Assembly (NCBI GenBank): GCA_031400505.1
Contig: JANNPZ010000081.1
Location: 1 to 34,821, forward strand
DNA from: JAIYDJ01 sp031400505
GTDB taxonomy: Bacteria; Pseudomonadota; Alphaproteobacteria; Rhodobacterales; Rhodobacteraceae
Direction of reading: 5' to 3'
DNA: 34,821 nt
Numbering within the stretch: position 1 is the stretch's first letter; each line of letters starts with the position of its first letter. The notes under the pieces were generated by a model, which was not told the origin of the DNA, made no database searches, and saw nothing but the letters and a program-made list of their open reading frames with translations. The translations under genes were made by a program, and so were the position numbers. Shown one piece after another: positions 1-6,122 of the stretch.

Positions 1-3
1 TGG

Positions 4-26
4 GGTAGGGCGGGGTTCACCCCGCC
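4..26. repeat. REP-like palindrome, copy 1
   Basis: This 23-bp palindromic unit reads GGTAGGGCGGGG, then TTCA, then CCCCGCC, so the arms GGCGGGG and CCCCGCC pair around a four-base loop. It lies just downstream of rpmD on the minus strand. Near-identical units recur at 13847-13869 and 23876-23914, always in gaps between ribosomal or RNA polymerase genes. The family resemblance is seen directly. A role as a REP element, mRNA stabiliser or weak terminator is inferred. Confidence 0.6.
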
Positions 27-34
27 GCACCTTT

Positions 35-235
35 TTACCCGCGCTCTTCGACGATCGTCACGAGGTGACGGATCGAGTGGACCATGCCGCGGACCGAAGG
101 AGTGTCCTCCAACTCGCGGGTGCGGTTCATCTTGTTCAGGCCCAGCCCGATCAGGGTCGCGGTCTGTTTCGCGGGGCGGCGGGCGGCGGATTTCACCTGC
201 TTGACCACGATGGTTTTCTTTGCTGCTTCGGTCAT
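35..235 (-). CDS. rpmD: 50S ribosomal protein L30
   Basis: Large-subunit protein L30, 66 aa, the normal size for alphaproteobacteria. The sequence runs through KTIVVKQVKSAARRPAKQ, the conserved TLIGLGLNKMNRTRELEDTP segment and a VRGMV..IRHLV C-terminal helix. The ATG at 235 lies two bases after the rpsE stop, as expected for a co-translated spc-operon gene. It is the last complete gene at this end of the window. rplO and secY would normally follow but are outside. Identity is clear from sequence and position. Confidence 0.96.
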   Translation of the reverse strand: MTEAAKKTIVVKQVKSAARRPAKQTATLIGLGLNKMNRTRELEDTPSVRGMVHSIRHLVTIVEERG

Positions 236-237
236 TT

Positions 238-852
238 TCAGGCCTCCACAGCTTCGGCGACGGCTTCAACCGGAGCCGCGTCATGTTCGGGGCGACGAAG
301 GATTTCAGCGACCTTCTTGCCGCGGCGCTGCGCGACCTGACGGGGGCTGGTTTCCTTCTTCAACCCGTCGATCGTGGCGCGGATCATGTTGTAGGGGTTC
401 GACGACCCGATGGCCTTGGCCACCACGTCCTGCAGCCCCAACATCTCGAACACGGCGCGCATCGGACCGCCGGCGATGATGCCGGTACCTGCCACGGCCG
501 TCCGCATCACCACACGTCCGGCGCCGTGGCGGCGTTCCATGTCGTGGTGCAGGGTGCGGGCGTCTTTCAACGCCACGCGGATCATCTGCCGCTTGGCCTG
601 CTCAGTGGCCTTGCGGATCGCCTCGGGCACTTCTTTCGCCTTGCCCTTGCCGAAGCCCACACGCCCGCGCTGATCGCCGACCACCACGAGTGCTGCAAAG
701 CCAAACCGCTTGCCGCCCTTCACGGTTTTCGACACGCGGTTGATTGCGACCAGACGGTCGGCGAATTCCGGCGTTTCCTCGGGGCGGTTGTCGCGGCGAT
801 CCCCGCCACGGTTGCCACCACGATCGTCCCGGCGCTGTTCACGTTCTGCCAT
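238..852 (-). CDS. rpsE: 30S ribosomal protein S5
   Basis: Small-subunit protein S5, 204 aa, involved in mRNA helicase activity and decoding fidelity. The N-terminus (about residues 1-25) is an Arg/Gly/Asp-rich extension typical of alphaproteobacterial S5. The S5 double-stranded-RNA-like domain follows (FADRLVAINRVSKTVKGGKRF, then VGFGKGKAKEVPEAIRKA). The C-terminal domain contains GTGIIAGGPMRAVFEMLG and ends in an Ala/Glu/Val tail. The ATG at 852 sits shortly after the rplR stop. The gene appears intact and belongs to the spc segment between rplR and rpmD. Confidence 0.97.
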   Translation of the reverse strand: MAEREQRRDDRGGNRGGDRRDNRPEETPEFADRLVAINRVSKTVKGGKRFGFAALVVVGDQRGRVGFGKGKAKEVPEAIRKATEQAKRQMIRVALKDARTLHHDMERRHGAGRVVMRTAVAGTGIIAGGPMRAVFEMLGLQDVVAKAIGSSNPYNMIRATIDGLKKETSPRQVAQRRGKKVAEILRRPEHDAAPVEAVAEAVEA

Positions 853-864
853 ATCTCATACTCC

Positions 865-1224
865 TCAGAACTTCAGGCCGCCTTCACGGGCAGCCTCGGC
901 CAAAGCCTTGATCTTGCCGTGAAAGAGGAACCCACCCCGGTCGAAGTAGCATTCTTCGAACCCTGCTGCCTTTGCCCGCTCGGCAATGGCCGCCCCGACT
1001 TTCGCCGCCGCCTCGACGTTGTTCTTGCCGACCACGCCCAGATCCTTCTCGAGAGAAGAAGCCGCGGCAACAGTCATGCCTTTCACATCGTCGATCAGCT
1101 GCACGCTGATGTTCTTGGACGACCGGTGCACCGACAGCCGAAGCCGCCCATGCGAAGTCGCCTTGATCTTGTTCCGAACGCGCAGGCGGCGCTTGAGGAA
1201 CAGCTCTCTTTTGTTGTTCGCCAT
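865..1224 (-). CDS. rplR: 50S ribosomal protein L18
   Basis: L18 binds 5S rRNA in the central protuberance of the large subunit. At 119 aa it has the usual length. It begins MANNKRELFLKRRLRVRNKI, continues with RLRLSVHRSSKNISVQLIDD, and ends in the conserved CYFDRGGFLFHGKIKALAEAAREGGLKF-type segment. Start and stop are tight against rplF upstream (9-base gap) and rpsE downstream (12-base gap), consistent with one polycistronic message. Confidence 0.97.
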   Translation of the reverse strand: MANNKRELFLKRRLRVRNKIKATSHGRLRLSVHRSSKNISVQLIDDVKGMTVAAASSLEKDLGVVGKNNVEAAAKVGAAIAERAKAAGFEECYFDRGGFLFHGKIKALAEAAREGGLKF

Positions 1225-1233
1225 GATGCGCCC

Positions 1234-1767
1234 CTACTTCTTCTTGCCTTCTTTGCGGAAGACGAACTCGCCCTTGTAGCGGATGCCCTTGCCCTTGTAC
1301 GGCTCTGGCTTTTTCCACTCGCGGATGTTCGCGGCGACCTGACCAACAAGCTGTTGGTCGATGCCTTCCACAATGATTTCGGTGTTCTTCGGAGAGGTGA
1401 TGGTCACCCCCTCCGGGATCTGGAAGTTCACGTCGTGGCTATACCCCAGCGACAGCTTCAGGACATTACCCTGCATTGCCGCGCGGTAACCCACGCCCTG
1501 AATTTCCATTTCCTTGCGGAAGCCCTTGGTGACCCCCTCGACGAGGTTGTCGACCATGGACCGCACCATGCCCCACTGCTGACGGGCGCGCTTGCTGGTG
1601 CCGCGCGGGGTGACCTTGACGGTTCCCTCCACGATGGACAGCGTCACGTCGTCGCCAGCGGTGAACGTGCGGGTCCCTTTCGGCCCCTTCACTTCGATAG
1701 TCTGGCCCGAGATCGAGGCGCTGACGCCTGCAACCAACGGAACCGGTTTCTTGCCAATCCGAGACAT
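1234..1767 (-). CDS. rplF: 50S ribosomal protein L6
   Basis: L6 sits near the factor-binding and peptidyl-transferase regions. It is 177 aa from the ATG at 1767, chosen because MSRIGKKPVPL is the universal L6 start and the extra upstream codons overlap rpsH. Two L6 repeat domains are visible. The second includes IQGVGYRAAMQGNVLKLSLGYSH and the C-terminal signature PEPYKGKGIRYKGE. An AGGAGG-type Shine-Dalgarno lies just upstream. No defects are seen. Confidence 0.97.
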   Translation of the reverse strand: MSRIGKKPVPLVAGVSASISGQTIEVKGPKGTRTFTAGDDVTLSIVEGTVKVTPRGTSKRARQQWGMVRSMVDNLVEGVTKGFRKEMEIQGVGYRAAMQGNVLKLSLGYSHDVNFQIPEGVTITSPKNTEIIVEGIDQQLVGQVAANIREWKKPEPYKGKGIRYKGEFVFRKEGKKK

Positions 1768-1777
1768 CGCGTCCTCC

Positions 1778-2176
1778 TTAGAATACGGTGCAGAGCACTT
1801 CGCCGCCAACATTGGCGGACCGTGCTGCTGCATCGGACATGACACCTTTCGGTGTGGAGACGATGGAAACACCCAGGCCGTTGCGGACCACGGGGATGTC
1901 CTTGACGCTCATGTAAACCCGGCGACCGGGTTTGCTGACGCGCTTGATCTCGCGGATGACGGGGGTGCCTTCATAGTATTTGAGGCTGATCGTCAATTCG
2001 CCCTGACCGTCGGTGGTGTCGGCGCGCTCATAGCTGCGGATGTAGCCTTCGCTTGCCAGCACATCCAGAACCCAGGCCCGCAGCTTGGATGCCGGGGTCT
2101 TGACGGTGGATTTGCCGCGCATTTGCGCGTTGCGGATACGTGTCAGCATATCGCCGATAGGATCGTTCATCATCAT
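1778..2176 (-). CDS. rpsH: 30S ribosomal protein S8
   Basis: S8 binds helix 21 of 16S rRNA and, in many bacteria, represses the spc operon through its own mRNA. It is 132 aa if the first of three consecutive ATGs (2176, 2173, 2170) is used. The first is preferred because GGAGA lies about 8 bases upstream. Conserved segments are NDPIGDMLTRIRNAQM at the start and STPKGVMSD..A near the end, followed by GGEVLCTVF. The gene is intact. Confidence 0.97.
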   Translation of the reverse strand: MMMNDPIGDMLTRIRNAQMRGKSTVKTPASKLRAWVLDVLASEGYIRSYERADTTDGQGELTISLKYYEGTPVIREIKRVSKPGRRVYMSVKDIPVVRNGLGVSIVSTPKGVMSDAAARSANVGGEVLCTVF

Positions 2177-2188
2177 GTGAAGTTCTCC

Positions 2189-2494
2189 TTACCAGCTGGA
2201 CTTGACCATGCCGGGGATCTGGCCAAACGACGCCAGGTCCCGCAACATGATGCGGCTGAGTTTGAGCTTGCGGTAATACGCATGCGGACGGCCCGTCAGT
2301 TCGCAGCGGTTGTGCATGCGGTTGGCAGCGCCATTGCGCGGCATTGCGGCCAGCTTGATCGACGCCTTGAAACGCTCCTCAACCGGCTTGGTCTGGTCGT
2401 GGATCGCGGCCTTCAGGACCGCACGCTTGGCAGCGTCGCGCTTGACCATCGCCGCACGCTTCACTTCGCGGTTCACCATGGATTTCTTCGCCAT
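2189..2494 (-). CDS. rpsN: 30S ribosomal protein S14 (zinc-free type)
   Basis: S14, 101 aa, is the long form without the CxxC-CxxC zinc ribbon. The only cysteine in the core is in NRCELTGRPH. The signature RCELTGRPHAYYRKLKLSR and the C-terminal GQIPGMVKSSW are both present. The start MAKKSMVNREVKR at 2494 is two bases past the rplE stop. It lies between rplE and rpsH as in the standard spc order. Confidence 0.97.
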   Translation of the reverse strand: MAKKSMVNREVKRAAMVKRDAAKRAVLKAAIHDQTKPVEERFKASIKLAAMPRNGAANRMHNRCELTGRPHAYYRKLKLSRIMLRDLASFGQIPGMVKSSW

Positions 2495-2496
2495 AG

Positions 2497-3069
2497 TCAG
2501 CTCCTCACGATGTCGGTGAACGGCATGTTGAAATAGGTCAACAGCGCCTTGGCCTCTTTGTCGGTCTTTGCGGTGGTGCAGATGATGATATCCATCCCCA
2601 ACACGTCATCGACTTTGTCGAATTCGATCTCCGGAAACACGATCTGTTCCTTCAGACCCATGGCATAGTTGCCACGGCCGTCGAACGAGGTCGGCTTCAC
2701 CCCGCGAAAGTCCCGAACCCGGGGCAACGCGATGTTGATCAGGCGGTCCATGAATTCATACATCCGGTCGCCGCGCAGCGTGACCTTGCAGCCCAGCGGC
2801 ATCTCTTCCCGAACCCGGAAACCCGCGATGGATTTCTTGGCATGGGTGATCACGGCCTTCTGTCCGGCGATCAGCGTCAGCTGTTCGGCGGCGGTCTTGA
2901 CCTTCTTGGTGTCCTTGACGGCTTCGCCGACACCCATGTTGATCACGATCTTTTCCAACCGGGGCAACTGCATTTCGTTCTTGTAGCCGAATTCGGTCAT
3001 CATTGCCGGACGGATGCGGGCCTTGTAGTCGGCTTTCGCGCGGGGTGTGTAGGTTGCGTCATCAAGCAT
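2497..3069 (-). CDS. rplE: 50S ribosomal protein L5
   Basis: L5 binds 5S rRNA and contacts the P-site tRNA. With the ATG at 3069 the product is 190 aa. The rplX stop and this start overlap as TGATG, indicating coupled translation; a GTG one codon upstream is possible but less likely. Conserved regions are LPRLEKIVINMGVGEAVKDTK, the KKSIAGFRVREEMPLGCKVTLRG segment and GVKPTSFDGRGNYAMGLKEQ. The C-terminus ends FNMPFTDIVRS. Confidence 0.97.
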   Translation of the reverse strand: MLDDATYTPRAKADYKARIRPAMMTEFGYKNEMQLPRLEKIVINMGVGEAVKDTKKVKTAAEQLTLIAGQKAVITHAKKSIAGFRVREEMPLGCKVTLRGDRMYEFMDRLINIALPRVRDFRGVKPTSFDGRGNYAMGLKEQIVFPEIEFDKVDDVLGMDIIICTTAKTDKEAKALLTYFNMPFTDIVRS

Positions 3070-3374
3070 CACAGAACCTCCCCGGTTGTCTTGGCAAAAC
3101 GGACCTTCTTATCGCCTTCCATGCGGAAACCAACGCGGGTCGGCTTGCCGGCCTTGTCCATCAGCGACAGGTTCGACAGATCGATCGGCATCGCCTTGGA
3201 TACGCGACCACCTTGCGATCCTGCGGATTGCTTGGTGTGGCGGATGGCCATGTTGATGCCATCGACCACGGCCTTGTTTTCTTTCGGCATCACCATGGCG
3301 ATCTCGCCCTGGTTGCCTTTGTCCTTACCGGCAAGGACGATGACCTTGTCACCTTTTTTCAGCTTGGCCGCCAT
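3069..3374 (-). CDS. rplX: 50S ribosomal protein L24
   Basis: L24 is an assembly initiator protein of the large subunit. It is 101 aa from the ATG at 3374. A KOW motif is visible near the N-terminus (KKGDKVIVLAGKDKGNQGEI), followed by NMAIRHTKQ. The start overlaps the rplN stop as TGATG and its own stop overlaps the rplE start in the same way, so rplN-rplX-rplE are translationally coupled. Confidence 0.97.
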   Translation of the reverse strand: MAAKLKKGDKVIVLAGKDKGNQGEIAMVMPKENKAVVDGINMAIRHTKQSAGSQGGRVSKAMPIDLSNLSLMDKAGKPTRVGFRMEGDKKVRFAKTTGEVL

Positions 3375-3742
3375 CACAGCACCTCCGGAGCCAAAGAGAT
3401 GATCTTCATGAAGTTCTTTGCGCGCAACTCACGCACCACCGGGCCAAAGATACGCGTGCCGACCGGTTCACCCTGATTGTTCAGGATGACGGCGGCGTTG
3501 CGGTCAAAGCGGATGGTCGTGCCGTCTTCGCGGCGAACTTCCTTGGCGGTGCGCACGACGACAGCCTTGCGGACGTCGCCCTTTTTGACACGGCCTTTCG
3601 GAATGGCTTCCTTCACCGACACCACGATGATGTCGCCGACGGACGCTTAACGGCGGTGCGACCCGCCAAGAACCTTGATGCACTGAACCCGGCGCGCGCC
3701 AGAGTTGTCAGCCACATCCAGATTCGTTTGCATCTGGATCAT
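3374..3742 (-). CDS. rplN: 50S ribosomal protein L14, in-frame stop at codon 32
   Basis: L14 contacts 16S rRNA at a subunit bridge. The full frame from the ATG at 3742 is 123 codons, the family's usual length. It starts MIQMQTNLDVADNSGARRVQ and ends AKNFMKIISLAPEVL. Codon 32, at 3647-3649, is TAA exactly where the family has a tyrosine (RRY-ASVGD), a one-base change from TAC or TAT. Reading continues in the same frame afterwards, so there is no frameshift. L14 is essential and no second copy is visible, so a base-call error is the likeliest explanation. A GGGAG Shine-Dalgarno precedes the start. Confidence 0.9.
3647..3649 (-). other. Premature TAA in rplN
   Basis: This is the minus-strand codon TAA replacing the conserved Tyr32 of L14. 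The flanking codons encode GGSHRR before and ASVGDIIVVSVKEA after, both normal for L14. One substitution (plus-strand T instead of G or A at 3647) restores the family sequence. Confidence 0.9.
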
Positions 3743-3799
3743 TTGTTAGTCTCCCGACCTACAGGGCATGCCCTGGGGTTTCGTTGAGACAGCAGCGGT

Positions 3800-4039
3800 T
3801 TACGCGGTTGCGTCGACCACCACCGTCCAGCGTTTCGTTTTCGAAATCGGCGCACATTCCTCGATGCGGACGGTGTCGCCGGTCTTGAAGGCGTTCAGGG
3901 CGTCGTGGGCCCGGTATTTCTTCGATTTCCGGATCGTCTTCAGCAGCACCGGGTGCTTGAAGCGACGCTCGACCAGAACCGTGATGGTCTGTTCGTTCTT
4001 GTCCGAGGTGACGACACCTTGCAGGATACGTTTGGGCAT
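3800..4039 (-). CDS. rpsQ: 30S ribosomal protein S17
   Basis: S17 is an OB-fold protein binding the 5' domain of 16S rRNA. It is 79 aa, the usual alphaproteobacterial length. Visible motifs are MPKRILQGVVTSDKNEQTITVLVERRFKHP, then KSKKYRAHD and the signature GDTVRIEECAPISKTKRW. It lies between rpmC (10-base gap) and rplN (57-base gap). The gene is intact. Confidence 0.97.
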   Translation of the reverse strand: MPKRILQGVVTSDKNEQTITVLVERRFKHPVLLKTIRKSKKYRAHDALNAFKTGDTVRIEECAPISKTKRWTVVVDATA

Positions 4040-4049
4040 CTGTCGCTCC

Positions 4050-4253
4050 TCAGACCGCAGCCGCTTGCGCGGCTTTCTGGTTCAGAACCGTCTTCACCCG
4101 GGCGGCGTCACGACGCACGGCCTTGATGCGGGCGGTGTTTTCAAGCTGGCCGGTGGCCTGTTGAAAGCGCAGGTTGAACGCTTCTTTCTTGAGCGCCACC
4201 AACTGCTCGCGCAGCTGCTCCGGCGTCTTGGTCTTCATGTCTTCGGCTTTCAT
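4050..4253 (-). CDS. rpmC: 50S ribosomal protein L29
   Basis: L29 sits beside the polypeptide exit tunnel. The start at 4253 (MKAEDMKTKTPEQ) gives 67 aa and is preferred over an ATG six codons upstream, because AAGGAAG lies about five bases before it. The helical hairpin is seen as EQLREQLVALKKEAFNLRFQQATGQLEN followed by IKAVRRDAARVKTVLNQK. In most bacteria it follows rplP directly. Here about 3.5 kb of other genes intervene, so it begins its own transcription unit, with a promoter candidate about 110 bases upstream. Confidence 0.96.
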   Translation of the reverse strand: MKAEDMKTKTPEQLREQLVALKKEAFNLRFQQATGQLENTARIKAVRRDAARVKTVLNQKAAQAAAV

Positions 4254-4300
4254 GCCGCTTCCTTTTTTCAATCACCAGACGGCCCCTTGTGAGGTTACCG

Positions 4301-4342
4301 TTGATCTGGTGGATCAATGATGAGCCGCGATTCTCGGGAATC
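4301..4342 (-). other. Two small hairpins in the rpmC leader
   Basis: TTGATC (4301-4306) pairs with GATCAA (4312-4317) around a five-base loop. GATTC (4329-4333) pairs with GAATC (4338-4342) around four bases. Both lie between the rpmC promoter candidate and its start codon. They could shape the leader or serve ribosomal-protein feedback. Only the symmetry is observed; function is inferred. Confidence 0.35.
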
Positions 4343-4361
4343 CCGGAACCGTGGATGGGGC

Positions 4362-4391
4362 CGTATAGGGGATGGGTGGGGGTGGGCGCAA
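4362..4391 (-). promoter_or_regulatory. Candidate promoter for rpmC-spc genes
   Basis: On the minus strand a TTGCGC -35 (4386-4391) is followed after 18 bases by a TATACG -10 (4362-4367), written CTTGCG and CTATACG in the alphaproteobacterial CTTGAC/CTATAT style. The same CCCCTATACG context occurs in the stronger promoter upstream of rpsL. It falls in the GFA-rpmC gap and would give a leader of roughly 100 bases. It explains how the ribosomal genes after the insertion are expressed. Not experimentally shown. Confidence 0.5.
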
Positions 4392-4404
4392 GGGGGAAGT
4401 TGGG

Positions 4405-4818
4405 TTACCCCAACTCTTCTGGTTGCACTTCAAAGCCCTGATGGCGCTGTACATCTCCCAAACCTGCCAACCATTGCCTCCGCGAGCGAAGAACCACTTG
4501 GGCGGACGGAACATAGGTGTCAGGATCGTCAAGCGTTGCCGCGAGGATGTGGATTTCTTTGGGCCATTTGTCTGACCGGAAATAGAGCCTCGTACCGCAA
4601 TGCGGGCAAAACCCGCGATAGGTATGCGGACTGCTTTCGTAGTCAGTGATTTCACCGGACCAGGTGAGAAGTTCCGGTTGGAACCCCAGAAACGCGGCAA
4701 ATGGCGCGGACGTGGCGCGCTGGCAGTCGTCACAATGACAAACCAGATTGCGGGTGACCTCGCCGAAATAGGTCCAAGTCACCGCACCACAAAGACAATG
4801 ACCCCGCAGATCCGTCAT
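4405..4818 (-). CDS. GFA / Mss4-like zinc-binding protein
   Basis: A member of the GFA family, named after glutathione-dependent formaldehyde-activating enzyme, 137 aa from MTDLRGHCLCG. The zinc-ligand pattern is complete: CLCG near residue 10, CHCDDC near residue 30 and FCPHCGTRLYF near residue 85, with the family's FLGFQPELLTWSGEITDYESS between. Most bacterial members have no proven substrate, so enzymatic formaldehyde chemistry should not be assumed. The ATG lies seven bases after the stop of a leftover 3' fragment of the TIGR02466 gene, which suggests those two genes were originally adjacent. Upstream neighbour is brnA; downstream is the rpmC promoter. Confidence 0.85.
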   Translation of the reverse strand: MTDLRGHCLCGAVTWTYFGEVTRNLVCHCDDCQRATSAPFAAFLGFQPELLTWSGEITDYESSPHTYRGFCPHCGTRLYFRSDKWPKEIHILAATLDDPDTYVPSAQVVLRSRRQWLAGLGDVQRHQGFEVQPEELG

Positions 4819-4825
4819 GATGCCG

Positions 4826-4891
4826 CTACACCCACCCATAATTGAAACTCACCGAAATCCGCTCGTCCTCGGCCATGTTCATCGGCACCTC
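4826..4891 (-). pseudogene. Orphan 3' end of the TIGR02466-type gene
   Basis: This fragment encodes only the last 21 residues of the oxygenase-like gene (from EVPMNMAEDERIS to NYGWV) plus a TAG stop. Positions 4830-4891 match 5427-5488 base for base over 62 bp. One silent change (GTG for GTT) lies in the last codon just outside the perfect block. It has no start or catalytic part. It is best read as the displaced original gene end left when the brnTA segment entered, or as the product of a local duplication. Confidence 0.85.
4830..4891. repeat. 62-bp direct repeat, left copy (att-like)
   Basis: A perfect 62-base match to 5427-5488 in the same orientation, starting ACCCACCCATAATTG and ending CGGCACCTC. 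The two copies enclose 4892-5426, which holds brnA, brnT and their palindrome and nothing else. Identity ends sharply at 4892 (T versus G) on one side and at 4829 on the other. Confidence 0.95.
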
Positions 4892-4902
4892 TTGCCTGGC
4901 AC

Positions 4903-5136
4903 TCACCCCAACCGCTCAGCAATCCACATCTTGATCAGCGATTGCCGCGTCACGCCCAAGCGCCCGGCCTCCCGGTCCAGTCCCTGAACCACCCAGGCCG
5001 GGAAATCCACGTTCACCCGGCGCAGTTCCTGATTGGGGCGGCGGGCCTTTGACCAGTCGACATAGGCGCTGATGTCTTCGCCATTGTCGAACTTTTCGTC
5101 AAACTCTGCTGCCGTGATCCCTTCAAGCACCTTCAT
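4903..5136 (-). CDS. brnA: BrnA/CopG-type antitoxin
   Basis: Predicted antitoxin of a type II BrnT-BrnA pair, 77 aa. The N-terminal part (EFDEKFDNGEDISAYVDWSKARRP) wraps the toxin in this family. The C-terminal part (RRVNVDFPAWVVQGLDREAGRLGVTRQSLIKMWIAERLG) is a ribbon-helix-helix DNA-binding domain of CopG_antitoxin type. Its ATG at 5136 overlaps the last 14 bases of brnT, the toxin-first order typical of brnTA. It probably binds the 15-bp palindrome at 5398-5412 to repress the operon. It ends 11 bases before the left 62-bp repeat. Confidence 0.88.
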   Translation of the reverse strand: MKVLEGITAAEFDEKFDNGEDISAYVDWSKARRPNQELRRVNVDFPAWVVQGLDREAGRLGVTRQSLIKMWIAERLG

Positions 5137-5386
5137 AGTAGCCAATCTCCTCTTTCCGCGCCCGCCGCACCGAGATGATCCGCACGCTTTCGCCCCGAAG
5201 CGTGCAAACCGCCGTCCAGAACTTGCCGTCGAGCCGACCAATCACAAGAAAGCGCGGCTCATCCTTTGATGGCACCGGCGCATCCACCAACTCGTCATCC
5301 AGCCACAGTGCCTGCGCCTCGACGAAGTCGATGCCGTGCTTGGCCTTGTTGGCGGCGCTCTTGGCCGGGTCGAACTCGAACTCCAT
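5123..5386 (-). CDS. brnT: BrnT-type ribonuclease toxin
   Basis: Predicted toxin of the BrnT family, a RelE-like ribonuclease fold that halts translation. It is 87 aa. The family N-terminus is clear (EFEFDPAKSAANKAKHGIDFVEAQALW), and the core RFLVIGRLDGKFWTAVCTLRGESVRIISVRRARKEE carries the conserved R...VRIISVRRA..EE ending. No Shine-Dalgarno precedes the ATG at 5386, and a TATATT box lies only five bases upstream, so a leaderless transcript is possible. It overlaps brnA. The gene is intact. Function in this organism is inferred from family. Confidence 0.9.
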   Translation of the reverse strand: MEFEFDPAKSAANKAKHGIDFVEAQALWLDDELVDAPVPSKDEPRFLVIGRLDGKFWTAVCTLRGESVRIISVRRARKEEIGYYEGA

Positions 5387-5391
5387 GATGC

Positions 5392-5397
5392 AATATA
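5392..5397 (-). promoter_or_regulatory. Candidate -10 box of brnTA
   Basis: The minus strand reads TATATT, five of six to TATAAT, abutting the palindrome at 5398-5412. No good -35 is seen 16-18 bases upstream. If used, transcription would begin at or next to the brnT start codon. Confidence 0.35.
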
Positions 5398-5412
5398 GGA
5401 TAGAATCTATCC
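5398..5412. promoter_or_regulatory. Palindromic operator candidate for BrnA
   Basis: GGATAGAATCTATCC is a perfect 7-1-7 inverted repeat, 12 bases upstream of the brnT ATG and directly next to the TATATT box. Ribbon-helix-helix antitoxins bind such short palindromes and repress their own operon. Binding is inferred. Confidence 0.6.
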
Positions 5413-5422
5413 CCAGAGAACC

Positions 5423-6046
5423 CTAAACCCACCCATAATTGAAACTCACCGAAATCCGCTCGTCCTCGGCCATGTTCATCGGCACCTCGTGGCGCAGCCA
5501 GCTTTCCCACAGCAGGACCTCGCCCACCACCGGGGTCACATAGACAAAGCTCTGCAACTCCTGCCCCGCCTTCTTGGTCCGCAGGGGCGCGTTCATCATC
5601 ATCGGCAGGCGGGGGTCTTCGAGTTTCAGGGCGCTCGTCCCCTTGGGCATCGCCACGTAAGTCGTCCCCGAAATCACCGAATGCGGGTGGATGTGGCTGG
5701 CGTGCATGCCGCCTTCGCCCAGGATGTTGATCCACAGCGAGTCGCATTTCAGTTTGCGATCGCCCAGATCAAAGCACAGGTCCTTGCAGAACGCCGCCAC
5801 ATGCCGATCCAGCGCCTTTTCCAGCGCGCCGAAGATCGGAAACCGCCAGGGCAGGTCGGTCAGCGAGGAATAGGAGGTGTAGCCGGGATAGCCGTTCTTC
5901 TCGCACCACGCCTGCCCCGCCGTGTCATCCTCGGCAATCGCCAGACAGGACGCCTGTAGTTCATCGTAGCTGACCTTCTTCTTGGCCAGCTCGCTCAGTT
6001 CGGCTCGGTAGAGACGGGTGACAAAGAGGGAAGTGATTTGAGGCAT
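5423..6046 (-). CDS. TIGR02466-type putative 2OG-Fe(II) oxygenase
   Basis: A 207-aa protein resembling the TIGR02466 family, which has a 2-oxoglutarate/Fe(II) dioxygenase-like double-stranded beta-helix. The key block is LWINILGEGGMHASHIHPHSVISGTTYV (about residues 104-131), with candidate iron ligands among His115, 118, 120 and 122. GEVLLWESWLRHEVPMN has the distal His186, and ERISVSFNYGWV has Arg197, which could bind 2-oxoglutarate. No substrate is known. The start MPQITSLFVTRLY at 6046 fits the family; upstream in-frame codons look non-coding. The last 20 or so codons lie in the right copy of the 62-bp repeat, so this 3' end may have been supplied by the inserted brnTA segment. Confidence 0.75.
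   Translation of the reverse strand: MPQITSLFVTRLYRAELSELAKKKVSYDELQASCLAIAEDDTAGQAWCEKNGYPGYTSYSSLTDLPWRFPIFGALEKALDRHVAAFCKDLCFDLGDRKLKCDSLWINILGEGGMHASHIHPHSVISGTTYVAMPKGTSALKLEDPRLPMMMNAPLRTKKAGQELQSFVYVTPVVGEVLLWESWLRHEVPMNMAEDERISVSFNYGWV
5427..5488. repeat. 62-bp direct repeat, right copy (att-like)
   Basis: A perfect copy of 4830-4891. It forms the coding 3' end of the intact TIGR02466-type gene. Spacing between the copies is 597 bp start to start. Confidence 0.95.
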
Positions 6047-6122
6047 GGTCGGGCCTTTCGCTGCTGACCGCAGGCATAGCGAAAACCCGGCGGAATGGCA
6101 AAGCCCCGCCGGGTTCCAAGGA

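Noticed and set aside
4871..5426. Insertion sequence or transposon around brnTA
   Set aside because: No transposase, no terminal inverted repeats, and the 62-bp direct repeats are far longer than a target-site duplication.
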